A DNA stretch of 25,991 nt from an uncultured Planctomycetaceae bacterium. GTDB taxonomy: Bacteria; Planctomycetota; Planctomycetia; Pirellulales; Pirellulaceae. The notes beneath the pieces were generated by a model. The model ran no database searches, was not told the origin of the DNA, and saw only the letters and a program-made list of their open reading frames with translations. Where the stretch lies: positions 1 to 25,991 of the forward strand of contig CAIYOB010001542.1 in assembly GCA_903927685.1 (NCBI GenBank). The letters run 5' to 3'. Made by a program: the position numbers and the translations under genes. Positions 15,634-25,100 of the stretch are shown piece after piece. How positions within the stretch are numbered: position 1 is the stretch's first letter; the number at the start of each line of letters is the position of its first letter.

Positions 15634-16428
15634 TCACACCGCCACGGGGGCGGCGATTCGCGGGTGTGGGTCGTAATTCTCCAAATGAAAATCTTCGTAG
15701 CGGAATTCGAACAGCGAGCGGACTTCCGGATTGAGGCTCAGCGTCGGCAGCGGACGCGGCTGGCGCTGTAACTGGGTTCGAGCCTGTTCCAGATGATTGG
15801 CATACAGGTGCGCGTCGCCAAACGTGTGGATGAACTCGCCCGGTTGCAGACCGGTGACCTGGGCCATCATCAAGGTCAACAGCGAGTACGACGCGATATT
15901 GAACGGCACGCCCAAGAACACGTCGGCACTGCGCTGGTACAACTGGCACGACAGCCGGCCTGCCGAGACGTAGAACTGGAACAGGACGTGGCACGGGGGC
16001 AGGGCCATGCGGGGCAAGTCGCCCACGTTCCAGGCGCTGACGATCAGCCGCCGCGAATCCGGATCCGTCCGGATCTGCTGCAGGACGTCCTGAATCTGGT
16101 CGATCGTGCGCCCGCCGGCAGCCGTCCAGCTGCGCCATTGGTGACCGTACACGGGGCCCAAATCACCATTTTCGTCCGCCCATTCGTCCCAAATCGAGAC
16201 GCCCCGCTGTTGCAGGGATCGCACGTTCGTATCGCCCTGCAAGAACCACAACAACTCGTGAATAATCGACTTGACGTGCAATCGCTTGGTCGTGACCAGC
16301 GGGAAACCGGCGGCCAAGTCGAAACGCATCTGGTAGCCGAAGATGCTTCGCGTCCCGGTGCCCGTCCGATCCCGCTTCTCGATCCCGTTATCCAAAATAT
16401 GGCGGAGAAAATCCAAGTAAGCTCGCAT
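15634..16428 (-). CDS. thyA: Thymidylate synthase
   Basis: 264 residues, the same length as E. coli ThyA and alignable to it end to end. It methylates dUMP to dTMP using methylene-tetrahydrofolate and releases dihydrofolate. ATG 16428 ([15 protein letters not shown]) is the family start; the frame is open further upstream to 16530 but that part is leader sequence. Seen: [55 protein letters not shown], catalytic Cys146 in [33 protein letters not shown], the DAHLYANH region, and the C-terminal [12 protein letters not shown]. The DHFR-hub gene follows after 18 bases and regenerates the folate that ThyA consumes, so co-expression makes sense. It is divergent from the glycosyltransferase gene, with 110 bases between the starts. 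Confidence 0.98.
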   Translation of the reverse strand: MRAYLDFLRHILDNGIEKRDRTGTGTRSIFGYQMRFDLAAGFPLVTTKRLHVKSIIHELLWFLQGDTNVRSLQQRGVSIWDEWADENGDLGPVYGHQWRSWTAAGGRTIDQIQDVLQQIRTDPDSRRLIVSAWNVGDLPRMALPPCHVLFQFYVSAGRLSCQLYQRSADVFLGVPFNIASYSLLTLMMAQVTGLQPGEFIHTFGDAHLYANHLEQARTQLQRQPRPLPTLSLNPEVRSLFEFRYEDFHLENYDPHPRIAAPVAV

Positions 16429-16445
16429 GGTGGTCTTGTACACCG

Positions 16446-16463
16446 TTGCGGTTCGTTCCGCAA
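16446..16463 (-). promoter_or_regulatory. Hairpin in the thyA leader
   Basis: TTGCGG (16446-16451) and CCGCAA (16458-16463) are perfect complements around a 6-base loop, ending 17 bases upstream of the thyA start. In the mRNA it would lie just before the ribosome binding region, so it could influence translation, or it may be an operator half of the divergent spacer. No protein is known to bind it. Confidence 0.3.
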
Positions 16464-16468
16464 GGGAC

Positions 16469-16503
16469 GCGCAGCGTTCTCGTGTCGGGCGCACAGCGTT
16501 CTC
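16469..16503. promoter_or_regulatory. Direct repeats in the thyA/glycosyltransferase divergent spacer
   Basis: GCGCAGCGTTCTC (16469-16481) and GCACAGCGTTCTC (16491-16503) match at 12 of 13 positions with a 22-base offset, about two DNA helical turns, so a regulator could bind both on the same face. They sit 36-70 bases from the glycosyltransferase start and 41-75 from the thyA start, where promoters for both should be. No clear -35/-10 boxes were found. Confidence 0.35.
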
Positions 16504-16538
16504 CCGCTGGCTCGGCGATTTCGTTACCATAGGCGGTC

Positions 16539-17747
16539 ATGAACGGTCTCCGCGTTGTCCTGATCACGCCTCGCTTCTGGCCGCTGTTCGGCGGTCCCGA
16601 AGATACCGTGGCGGAACTGGCCCTGGGCCTGAAGCGTCGCGGCGCCGCCCCGACGGTGGTCACGGCCCGCTGGGACACGCATTGGTCCGCCCAGCTGGCC
16701 TACGGCTCGGTGCCCGTCATCCGGTTGCCGCACCCGCGTTCCCGAGGCTGGGGAACCCTGCGTTATTTGATTGCATTGGCTCGGTGGCTGCGCTGCCATC
16801 GCGACCAGTTGGACTTGGTCTACTTGGTCGGCCTGGGCCACGAATCGGCGGTCGCGCATCGCGCGCTGGCCGGCTGTGGGGTTCCCGTCGTCGTGCGTCC
16901 GGATGGCAGCGACGAACGTGACGGGCGTTCGCCGTCGCCCTGGCGGCTGCGCCGCCGCTGCCAGGCCGCCGACGCCGCGATCGTCGGGGATCTGGGGACC
17001 GCGCGAGCAATGACCGAGGCCGGCGTGCCGCCCCACGCGATCCATACGATTGCTGACAGCCTCCCGGCGGCCCTGCTCGATCACGCCTGCCAGCGGACCG
17101 AGGCCCGGGCGGCGCTGGCCGACATCAATCCCATGCTGACGCTCACGGCCAACTCGCGGGTGGTGGTCTGCGTCGGCCGGTTGGCCAAAGGGCGCGGCTT
17201 GCTGCGATTGATCGAAGCCTGGCAGCCGCTGGCCCGCAAGTGGCCCGGCTCGCGGCTGTGGCTGATCGGCGACGGTCCGTATCGCGAGCCGCTGTACGCG
17301 CGGCTGGGCGACCTCGACTTGCGGCTGTCGGTCAACATGCCGGGCTCGTTCGACGATCTGGGCGACGTGCTGGCGGCGGGGGACTTGCTGGTCGATCCGC
17401 GCAGCGAATCGGCTTCGCCGCGGATCCTGCTGCAGGCCATGGCCCTGGGCCGGCCCGTGGTGGGCTGCAATCTAGAAACCCTCCAGCAGACCCCGGCGCT
17501 GGCGGGCGGGACCGCCCGGTTTGCGACGCCGTTGGAGGCCGCCGAATTGAGTCGGGTCATGGACGAAATGCTCGCCGAGCCGCCCGCCGCTGCCGCCTTG
17601 AACACGGTCCGCCAGCGCGTCGTTCGCGAACATGGCAGCGAACGCGTGATCGACGAGCACCTGCGGTTGTTCGAGCGTCTGAGCCGCAAGAATCGAGGCG
17701 TCTCGCCGGGCATCCGGCCCGTCCCGGAGGGCCAACTCCGGCCATGA
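16539..17747 (+). CDS. GT-B glycosyltransferase (GT1/GT4-like)
   Basis: 402 residues. The N-terminus VVLITPRFWPLFGGPEDTVAELALGLKRRGAAPTVVTAR is the acceptor-domain start of GT4-type enzymes (GGxE-like loop, helix, then 'xVxVxT'). The donor domain begins near residue 206 with RVVVCVGRLAKGRGLLRLIEAW and continues SRLWLIGDGPYR, VNMPGSFDDLGDVLAAGDLLVDPRSESASPRILLQAMALGRPVVG. The usual E-x7-E is not kept: Glu in SESASP is followed at +9 by Gln (LLQAMA). It transfers a sugar from a nucleotide or lipid donor, acceptor unknown, on the cytoplasmic side. AGGCGG precedes ATG 16539. Its stop overlaps the next start (ATGA, 17744-17747), so it is translationally coupled to the SGNH hydrolase; a joint role in making and acylating or deacylating a surface glycan is a reasonable inference. 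Confidence 0.9.
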   Translation: MNGLRVVLITPRFWPLFGGPEDTVAELALGLKRRGAAPTVVTARWDTHWSAQLAYGSVPVIRLPHPRSRGWGTLRYLIALARWLRCHRDQLDLVYLVGLGHESAVAHRALAGCGVPVVVRPDGSDERDGRSPSPWRLRRRCQAADAAIVGDLGTARAMTEAGVPPHAIHTIADSLPAALLDHACQRTEARAALADINPMLTLTANSRVVVCVGRLAKGRGLLRLIEAWQPLARKWPGSRLWLIGDGPYREPLYARLGDLDLRLSVNMPGSFDDLGDVLAAGDLLVDPRSESASPRILLQAMALGRPVVGCNLETLQQTPALAGGTARFATPLEAAELSRVMDEMLAEPPAAAALNTVRQRVVREHGSERVIDEHLRLFERLSRKNRGVSPGIRPVPEGQLRP

Positions 17748-19300
17748 CTCGACCCTCGTTTCTGCGCAAGCTTCTGTTCCGCATCGCGGCGATTGCGGTG
17801 GGGTTGACGCCGCTGGTGCTGATCGAACTGGTGCTGGCCGGCCTGGGCTGGGGCGAACCGAACTGGCAGGACGATCCGTTCGTCGGCTTTCGCGGCGTCC
17901 GGCCGCTGTTTGTATTGAACCAGGCCCGGGACCGCTACGAGATCCCGCCGGCACGGCAGAACTATTTCCGGCCGCAGTCGTTTCCGGCGGCCAAGGCGGC
18001 CGACGAGTACCGCGTGTTCTGCCTGGGTGGCTCGACGGTCCAAGGCAGCCCGTTCTCCACAGAGACCGCATTCAGCAGTTGGCTCGAGCTGGCGCTGCGG
18101 GCCGCGGATTCGCAGCGGACCTGGCACGTGATCAACTGTGGCGGAGTGTCCTATGCCAGCTACCGGCTGATTCCGATCCTGCAGGAAGTCCTCGGTTACG
18201 AGCCGGATTTGATCATTGTCTGCACGGGGCACAACGAGTTCTTGGAAGATCGCACGTATCAGCGGATCAAGCAGCAGCCGGCGGTCCTGGGCGCCGTCCA
18301 GGAATGGGCGGCCGGCTGGCGGACGTATTGCCTGCTCCGGGCCGCCTACTTGAAATGCCGCGGCTCCGGCCTCCAACCGCTGGCAGCGTCGAGGCCGATG
18401 CTGGAAACGGAAGTCGACTCGCTGCTCGACTATCGGGGCGGCTTGCGCCAGTACCACCGCGACCCGCAGTGGCACCGCGACGTGATCAGGCACTATGGCG
18501 TCAATCTGGAGCGGATGGTGCACCTGACGCGGCAGGCCGGCGTGCCGCTGCTGCTGGTCACTCCCGTCAGCAACCTGCGCGACTGTCCGCCGTTCAAATC
18601 GGAGCATCGGCCGGACTTGAAGCCCCGAGACCTGCAGCGTTGGGAGCAGGCTTGGAACGAGGCCAAGCCGGCCTATCAGACCGATCTCCGCGCGGCCCTG
18701 GCGTGCCTGGAGCGGGCGGCCGCGATCGACGATCAGTACGCCGGGCTGCATTACCAGTTGGGCCAATGCTACGATGCGCTGGGCGATGTGGAGCAGGCAA
18801 GGCGGCATTACCTGCAGGCCCGCGATCTGGATATCTGCCCGCTGCGCATGCTGAGTTCGATGCAGGACGTGCTGGGCGAGGTCGCCGACCGCACGGGGAC
18901 GCCGTTGCTGGACGCGGACGCCTTGATAGCCGAGCAATGCCGAGGCGGAATCCCGGACGACTCGTGGCTGGTCGATCACGTCCATCCGTCGGTTCGGGGT
19001 CACCAATTGATCGCCGACGCGATTGCCGGTTGGATGCGCGACGAGGGCCTCGTCGCGCTGGGGGCGGACTACGAGCCGCGTCGGGAAGCCGCCTATCAGG
19101 CACACCTGGCCGGCCTGGGTTCGTTCTACTTTGAAGAAGGCCGCCGCCGGCTGGAGCACCTGCACGACTGGGCCCGCGGCCGCGCGACGATCGTCCGGCC
19201 GACGAAATCCAACGGCGCGCCGGCTGGGCGGTCTGGTGCTCCGTCCAGGCCGGATGTTGGGGTGCCGGATGTTGAGGTGCCCGGGGGGCGAGTGCAATGA
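17744..19300 (+). CDS. Membrane-anchored SGNH/GDSL hydrolase with TPR insert
   Basis: 518 residues from ATG 17744, which overlaps the glycosyltransferase stop and has GGAGG 12-16 bases upstream. An N-terminal helix (FRIAAIAVGLTPLVLIELVLAGLGW, residues 12-36) suggests a membrane anchor or uncleaved signal with the enzyme outside. SGNH blocks are visible: nucleophile Ser97 in CLGGSTVQG, Gly in NCGGVSYAS (residues 131-139), Asn164 in TGHNEF, and Asp411/His414 in LVDHVHPS. Residues ~311-360 (AALACLERAAAIDDQYAGLHYQLGQCYDALGDVEQARRHYLQARDLD-type pattern) are one to two TPR repeats inserted before the last block. The family hydrolyses or transfers acyl esters, often on polysaccharides. The last ~30 residues, including two near-identical 15-base repeats at 19249-19263 and 19264-19278, are low-complexity and probably not part of the fold. 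Confidence 0.88.
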   Translation: MTRPSFLRKLLFRIAAIAVGLTPLVLIELVLAGLGWGEPNWQDDPFVGFRGVRPLFVLNQARDRYEIPPARQNYFRPQSFPAAKAADEYRVFCLGGSTVQGSPFSTETAFSSWLELALRAADSQRTWHVINCGGVSYASYRLIPILQEVLGYEPDLIIVCTGHNEFLEDRTYQRIKQQPAVLGAVQEWAAGWRTYCLLRAAYLKCRGSGLQPLAASRPMLETEVDSLLDYRGGLRQYHRDPQWHRDVIRHYGVNLERMVHLTRQAGVPLLLVTPVSNLRDCPPFKSEHRPDLKPRDLQRWEQAWNEAKPAYQTDLRAALACLERAAAIDDQYAGLHYQLGQCYDALGDVEQARRHYLQARDLDICPLRMLSSMQDVLGEVADRTGTPLLDADALIAEQCRGGIPDDSWLVDHVHPSVRGHQLIADAIAGWMRDEGLVALGADYEPRREAAYQAHLAGLGSFYFEEGRRRLEHLHDWARGRATIVRPTKSNGAPAGRSGAPSRPDVGVPDVEVPGGRVQ

Positions 19301-19363
19301 TTCGTGCTATGCTGGGGGCGAACGGGAAGGTTGTCCGCCAGAGCCAGATCGAGGAGCAACAAG

Positions 19364-20800
19364 ATGAAAACCTGCCTGCGAGTTCTGACGGTGGTTGTGA
19401 CTGCGGCCAGCGCCGCCGGCGCCGCGGAGGACTTGCCCCGCCTTCGCGTCAGCGACCAGGGGCGGTTCCTGGTGACGGAGCAGGGGACGCCGTTCTTCTG
19501 GCTGGGCGATACGGCCTGGCACATGTTCGGCAAGTCGGTCCGCACAGCGGCGGCGAACCAGCCGGCGGTCAGCCGGTACTTTGCCACGCGGGCAGCCCAA
19601 GGGTTCACGGTCATCCAGTCGGTGATTGTCCGTTCGCCAGAAGGCGGTACGCTGGCCAACGCAGCGGGTTTCGAGCCGTTCGAGGACGGCGATTGGACGC
19701 GGCCACGGCTGCGGCCCGGCCCGAATGACGACTATTGGGACCACGTGGACTGGTGCCTGGCCGAGGCGCGGCGGCACGGCGTGTACATGGCCGCGCTACC
19801 CATCTGGCTGAGCGCCATCGAGGACGAAGACCCGCTGGTCCGCGACCCCAGCGTGGCTTATCGCTACGGCCAGTTCCTCGGCCGTCGCTACCGGGACGAG
19901 CCGCATGTCATCTGGGTGCTGGGCGGCGACGCTTACGGGAAAGGCCGCAACGTCGACACGCCCTCGCGGCTGGCGCTCGTGCGGGCGATGGCCGAAGGAC
20001 TCGCCGACGGCGTCAATGACAGCGACCAGTTCGACGGTCAGGCCGACTGGCAGACCACGCTGATGACCTTTCATCCGCCCGGCGGCAACCACTCCTCCGC
20101 CGAATGGCTGCACGACGAACGGTGGCTGGATTTCAATATGATCCAGACCACAACGCGGTTCCAGTTTGAGAATTGGCGGACGGTGGCCCGGGACTACGAG
20201 CGGCAACCGCCCAAGCCCACCCTGGACGCCGAAGTCGCGTACGAAGACTCGCTGTCCCTGCGCAAGACCGAACCGCAGGATCGGCGGATTCGCCCCTGGG
20301 ACGTGCGGCGGGCGGCCTACTGGAACCTGTTTGCGGGCGGCTGCGGGCACACCTACGGCCACCGCAGCTTCATCGGCTGGATTCGCCAAGGTGAAACCTA
20401 CCGCTACGGCGCGCATATCCCGTGGTATGAATCGCTGGAAACTCCCGGCGCCAAGCAGATGGGATACGTGCGGCAGTTGCTGGAATCGCGGCCGCTGTTG
20501 ACCCGCGTTCCGGACCAGTCGCTGCTTGCCGGCGACACGCTGAGCGGGGACGAACACCTGCAGGCCACCCGGGATGCCGACGGAAGCTACGCGCTGGTCT
20601 ATACCCCGTCAGGCCGCAGTTTCCGCGTCCGCCTGGACAAGCTGGCGGGACCGCGGGTGGCGGCCAGTTGGTTCGATCCGCGCTCGGGCGAGACGCGGGC
20701 CGGCGAGGTCATGGACAATGCCGGGGAGCGCGAATTCACCCCGCCCACTTGCGGCGAGAACAACGATTGGGTGTTGGTGCTGGAATCCCGTCCGAATTGA
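19364..20800 (+). CDS. Secreted GH140-like protein (DUF4038 plus collagen-binding-like C-terminal domain)
   Basis: 478 residues. ATG 19364 is preceded by GAGGAG (19351-19356) and encodes a signal peptide (MKTCLRVLTVVVTAASAAGA/AE); the frame extends 20 codons upstream but lacks a ribosome site. Residues ~25-375 match the DUF4038 (apiosidase-like, GH140) barrel: RFLVTEQGTPFFWLGDTAWHMF at the start, then NDDYWDHVDWCLAEARRHGVYMAALPIWL, RYRDEPHVIWVLGGDA, TTLMTFHPPGGNHSSAEW, PTLDAEVAYE, WDVRRAAYWNLFAGGCGHTYGH. Glu and Asp in these motifs are candidate catalytic residues. Residues ~385-475 (SYALVYTPSGRSFRVRLDKLAGPRVAASWFDPRSGE) match the small beta domain usually annotated as 'putative collagen-binding'. 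Known GH140 enzymes release apiose from rhamnogalacturonan II; the substrate here is unproven. It lies 63 bases after the SGNH gene and is likely co-transcribed. Confidence 0.9.
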   Translation: MKTCLRVLTVVVTAASAAGAAEDLPRLRVSDQGRFLVTEQGTPFFWLGDTAWHMFGKSVRTAAANQPAVSRYFATRAAQGFTVIQSVIVRSPEGGTLANAAGFEPFEDGDWTRPRLRPGPNDDYWDHVDWCLAEARRHGVYMAALPIWLSAIEDEDPLVRDPSVAYRYGQFLGRRYRDEPHVIWVLGGDAYGKGRNVDTPSRLALVRAMAEGLADGVNDSDQFDGQADWQTTLMTFHPPGGNHSSAEWLHDERWLDFNMIQTTTRFQFENWRTVARDYERQPPKPTLDAEVAYEDSLSLRKTEPQDRRIRPWDVRRAAYWNLFAGGCGHTYGHRSFIGWIRQGETYRYGAHIPWYESLETPGAKQMGYVRQLLESRPLLTRVPDQSLLAGDTLSGDEHLQATRDADGSYALVYTPSGRSFRVRLDKLAGPRVAASWFDPRSGETRAGEVMDNAGEREFTPPTCGENNDWVLVLESRPN

Positions 20801-21360
20801 CTCCGGGGCCGCTAGCGCCGCGTCTTCCGCTGGTCGTCGCGTGATATCCAGGGCGTGTTGTCCACCGTGAAGCCTTGATTGTCTTCGACGCGAGCTTGGG
20901 CTTGATTACGGACGTCTGGGTCGGGCCGACCGCGTCATTGCCGCGGATAACGTTGTTGCCGGCGGGCGTGCCGCTGAGCAGAATCCCGCGGCCGGACACG
21001 GTGTTGTTCAGGATCCGCGCGTTGGGGCAAGGGAACGGCGAGTTGACCCGGGTGGCGGTCATCCCTCGCAGTGATCGCCAATGCCACGTTCGCTGTCAGC
21101 TGGGATCTGTGGATGATGTGCGAGCCAGTGGCCAGCGTGCCACCTCCGTTCCCGGAGCGGGCGTCGCAGGGGCACTCGTCGTTCGAATCTGCCTCGATTG
21201 CGGCCGCGGCCAGGTCGCGCTGCCCGGACCACGGGCTCCTCCGGCGTCGCCTGCTGCTGCGAGCCGCTCTTCAATTTCGCGTGGTTCCACGCCCCTCGCA
21301 ATTTCCTGATCGCATGTATTCCCCGTAGCCAGACCCTTCGGACCGGCCCCTTTTCAACGG
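20801..21360. other. Convergent gap with gene debris
   Basis: 560 bases between the GH140-like gene and the response regulator gene, which converge here. No intact gene is supported. The minus strand carries short protein-like pieces in different frames, listed as a decayed beta-helix gene. No strong terminator with a T-run was seen. Confidence 0.45.
20812..21062 (-). pseudogene. Remnant of a right-handed beta-helix protein gene (C-terminal end)
   Basis: Reading the minus strand from 21062, one frame gives NARILNNTVSGRGILLSGTPAGNNVIRGNDAVGP, the N/G-rich ladder typical of parallel beta-helix proteins. Near 20920 the sense moves to another frame that gives VEDNQGFTVDNTPWISRDD and stops at TAG 20814-20812, a plausible C-terminus. 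Upstream (to about 21240) a third frame gives GNGGGTLATGSHIIHRSQLTANVALAI. This looks like a C-terminal gene fragment with two frameshifts and no start. Sequencing errors or chance are alternatives; family identity is inferred from repeat style only. Confidence 0.4.
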
Positions 21361-22038
21361 TCATATCGTACTGGGCTCGGGGCCGGGACGCTCCGGGAAC
21401 GGGACCACGCCATGCCGGACGGCGTACTTGACCAGCTCGGCAGGGCTGTCGACGCCGACCTTGGCCATGATCTGGCTGCGGAAGGCGTGCACGGTCTTGT
21501 GGCTGATGTTCAGGTCCTGACCGATCTCCTTGGCGGAACGTCCGGCGCCCAGCCGCTGCAGGATTTGCCGCTCGCGCGGGGTGAACAGCATCAGCGGATC
21601 GGGCGGGGCGGGGACGGGGTTGCGGACATAAGCGTCCACGACAGTCTGGGCCACCCCGGGACTGAGATAGATCTGGCCCTCGGCGACAATCTGCAGCGCG
21701 AGCGTCAATTCCTGGAAGGCCGACGACTTGAGCAGATAGCCGACGGCCCCCGCCCGAAAAGCCTCGCCGATGCAGGCCGGGTCGGCATGCATCGACAGGC
21801 AGACGATCTTGGCCCGGGGCTGAACAGCGGCGAGAATCTCGCGGGCCGCCTCGATGCCGTTCAAGCCCCCCATTTCGATGTCCATCACGATGGCATCCGG
21901 CTCGAGTTCGCGGGCCAGGCGAACCGCCTCGGCACCATCGGAGGCTTCGCCAATCACCACGTATCCCGCGTTCTTTTCCAGATAGACCCGCAGGCCATCG
22001 CGGACGATCTGGTGGTCATCAACCAAGAGGATCTTCAT
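21361..22038 (-). CDS. NarL/FixJ-type response regulator
   Basis: 225 residues from ATG 22038, with AGGAG about 10 bases upstream; the frame runs further upstream but MKILLVDDHQIVRDGL is the canonical start. The receiver domain has the acidic pair Asp7/Asp8, phospho-acceptor Asp53 (AIVMDIEMGG), Ser82 (CLSMHAD) and Lys104 (YLLKSS). The output domain is a LuxR-type helix-turn-helix: LFTPRERQILQRLGAGRSAKEIGQDLNISHKTVHAFRSQIMAKVGV, residues ~150-205. It is a DNA-binding transcription regulator activated by phosphorylation; targets are unknown. It lies 91 bases after the hybrid kinase stop on the same strand and is presumably its partner, although NarL-type regulators more often pair with HisKA_3 kinases while this one has a HisKA kinase with its own receivers. 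Confidence 0.95.
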   Translation of the reverse strand: MKILLVDDHQIVRDGLRVYLEKNAGYVVIGEASDGAEAVRLARELEPDAIVMDIEMGGLNGIEAAREILAAVQPRAKIVCLSMHADPACIGEAFRAGAVGYLLKSSAFQELTLALQIVAEGQIYLSPGVAQTVVDAYVRNPVPAPPDPLMLFTPRERQILQRLGAGRSAKEIGQDLNISHKTVHAFRSQIMAKVGVDSPAELVKYAVRHGVVPFPERPGPEPSTI

Positions 22039-22129
22039 CCGTGTCTCGCTCCTGAGTTGCCTGTTGCGTAGCAGGCTGGTGTCTTCGAGGGGGCGGTGCT
22101 CGGGTTGGGGCGGACCACCTGCCGCGCGT

Positions 22130-25100
22130 TCACTCCCGCGGCGGGACATAACGTGCGACCATCTGGAGCAGATCCCGCCGCGACACCGGTTTGACCAGCA
22201 GGTCGCTGCAGCCGGCGTCCAGGCAGCGCCGTCGCTCGTCGGCCTGGGCCAAGCCGGTCAGGGCGACGATCGGCCCCTGCCAGCCCTCCGTGCGGAGCCG
22301 CGCGGTCGCTTGCCGTCCATCCAGTTCGGGCATCTGCATGTCCATCAGGATCAAGTCGTAGGGTTGGCCCCGGGCCGCCGAGTCCAACGCCAGGCGGCAG
22401 GCCTGCTGGCCGTCGCCGGCCACGTCGACCGCGAAACCGGCGCGGGTCAGCAGCGTGTGGACCAGCCGCTGGATGTCCGGCGCGTCCTCGGCCAGCAGCA
22501 ACCGCGCTGCCGGAGTCTCGTCGCATCTCACGGGCGCCGCCACAGGGGCCGCGGCAGGGGCCGGCGCCTGCGGTGGCGGGCCGGAAGCCGCTTCCGGCGG
22601 CGACAGCGCCCGTTCCACGGCCGCGTAGTCAAAGTCCGTGACCCGGCGGCGGAGCAGTTCGGCGAGCGAGGCGTCGAGCACCTGGAGCTGATCGACCAAG
22701 GCCAGCAGGCGGCGATAGTCGGCCGCACGCGCGGCGTCCCGCAGCTGCTCGACCAACGGCCTCGGCAGCCGGCTCAGGGTGTCGCGCGACGGCAGGGCGG
22801 CTTCCCCCGCTGGCGCGGCGTCCGCCGGCGGCTCGCCGTACCGATAGCCGACGCCCGTCAGGGTCTGAATCTGGTCCAGCAAGTCGGCGGCCCGGAACGG
22901 CTTGGCCAGGAAGGCATCAGCGCCCGCAGTGCGGGCGCGCTGCTGTTCTTCGGCCAGGACGTTGGCGCTCAGGGCGATGATCTTCACGGCCGGCCCGTGC
23001 GCCGCGCGGATCCGGCAGGCCGCCTCAAAACCGTCCATCACCGGCATGCGCAGGTCCATCAGGACGACCTGCGGCAACCAGTCCGCACAGACTGCCACCG
23101 CCTGGGCCCCGTCTTCGGCCAGCCGGACCTCGAAGCCGAGCGGGGCCAGCAAGTGCGCGGCCAAACCGCGGTTATCGGGATGATCGTCGACCACCAGCAC
23201 CCGGCAACTCGTGCCCGGCTGCAACCCGAGCACGGGGGACGGCGGAAGGGTTCGTGCGGGAGCGGCTCCCGAGCCTAGGGGCAGCGGGACGTGAAACCGA
23301 AAAGTGCTGCCACGGCCCAACTGGCTGCGGGCCGTCACATCTCCCCCCATCAGCCGCGCGACGCCGCGGCTGATGCACAGCCCCAGGCCCGTGCCCCCAC
23401 CAACCCGTTCGCCGGCCTGGGTTTGAAAGTACGGCTCAAACAGGCGTGACAAGTCCTCCGGGGCGATCCCCGGGCCGCTGTCCTCGACTTCCGCGTCCAA
23501 CCGCAGCGTGCCCTGGGGCTCCGCCGTCGCTCGGACTCGCAGCACAACCGTGCCGCCGTGCGGAGTGAACTTGAAGGCGTTGCCCAACAGGTTGATGATC
23601 ACTTGCCGCAGCTTGGTCTCGTCCCCCACGACCGACGGCGGCAGGCCGCCCGGCAAATCCACCTGGAACCCCAGCCCCAGCTCCCGGGCGCGCAGGCTGA
23701 ACATCCGCTGGACGTCGTCCAGCGTCCCATACAGATTGAACGGGCCGGGGTTGAGCTGTGCGCGGCCGGACTCGACGCGCGCCAACTCCAGGACATCGTT
23801 GATGATCTCCAGCAGGTGGTTGCCGCTGCGCTGGATGGTGGTCAAGTGCTGGCGCTGCTCGGGCGCAAGAGCGAGTTCGCCCAGCAGGAGATCCGCGAAG
23901 CCCAGGATGGCGTTCAGCGGGGTGCGGATCTCGTGGGACATATTGGCCAGGAACGTGCTCTTGGCCCGGTCGGCGGCTTCGGCGGCCTCTTTGGCCCGCT
24001 CCAATTGGGCTTCGTGCTCCTTGCGGCGGGAAATGTCGCGAATGACGGCCTGGATGATCCGCTCCCCGCGATACTCCGCCAGGCTCAGGGACACTTCCGT
24101 CGGAAACGGCGTCCCGTCCGCGCGCCGGCTCAGCCACTCGAAGAACAGGCTGCCGCGCTGGGCCAGTTGTGCGGCGTCCTGCACGAACGCCACCTGCGTG
24201 GGACGGCCATCCGCCTGGACTTCCGGAGACCAATCCACGGGGGTCTGGCCCAGCAATGTCTGTTTGTCGGGGACACCAAACATGGCGACCGCGGCCGGAT
24301 TGCAGTCGATGCACCGGGCGTTCGCGTCGCAGGTGACGATGGCGTCCCGCGACGACTCGAACAGCAGCCGGAGCCGCTCCTCGTTGACCTGTAAGGACTC
24401 TTCCAGGCGTTTCCGTTCCGTGATGTTGATCACGGTGGCCCGGTTCCTGAGGAACCGGCCGTCGGCATCCCAGAGACCCTCGGCGTTGACCAGAAAGGCC
24501 AAGCTCGAACCGTCCCTGCATCGCATCTCCCATTCCACGGTCCACGGCTTGCGGGAGGCGACCAGTTGGGGAAAGAGCGCGTTGAACCTGGCGGCCCCTT
24601 GAGGCGTCATCAGGTCTGCCAGCCGCAAGCGCCCAACAACTTCCTCCCGCGCGTAGCCCAGCCATTTCAACTCGGTGTCGTTCATCTGGAGCACCAAGCC
24701 GTGCTCGTCCAGCGAGTGATAGCCGCAGGGGGCGTTCTCGTACAGGTCCAATACCTCGGCGGTGCGTTCCCGGACGCGTTGTTCGAGTTGCTCGTTCAGT
24801 TCCCGCAACTGCTGTTCGGCCCGCCCGCGGTCGGCGATCTCCTGCTGTAACTGCTGCAGGGCCGCGCTCAACTCGGCCGTATGGCGGCGTCGTTCTTCCT
24901 CGGCCTGCTTCCGCTGCGAGATGTCGCGCAGGATCACATGGAGTGCGTATTCGCCGCCGAGCGGAAAGGACACGGCGACGACCTCGACGTCAACCACGCT
25001 CCCATCCAAGCGGATGATCTTCTCCTCGATTGGCGGCACCGTCTCGCCCAACTCGCGCAGGCGGCGAATGCGCTCACGGATCACGTCGTGAAAGTCCGGG

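Noticed and set aside
17081..19297. 738-codon open frame on the minus strand
   Set aside because: Antisense to the glycosyltransferase and SGNH hydrolase genes, whose motifs are clear.
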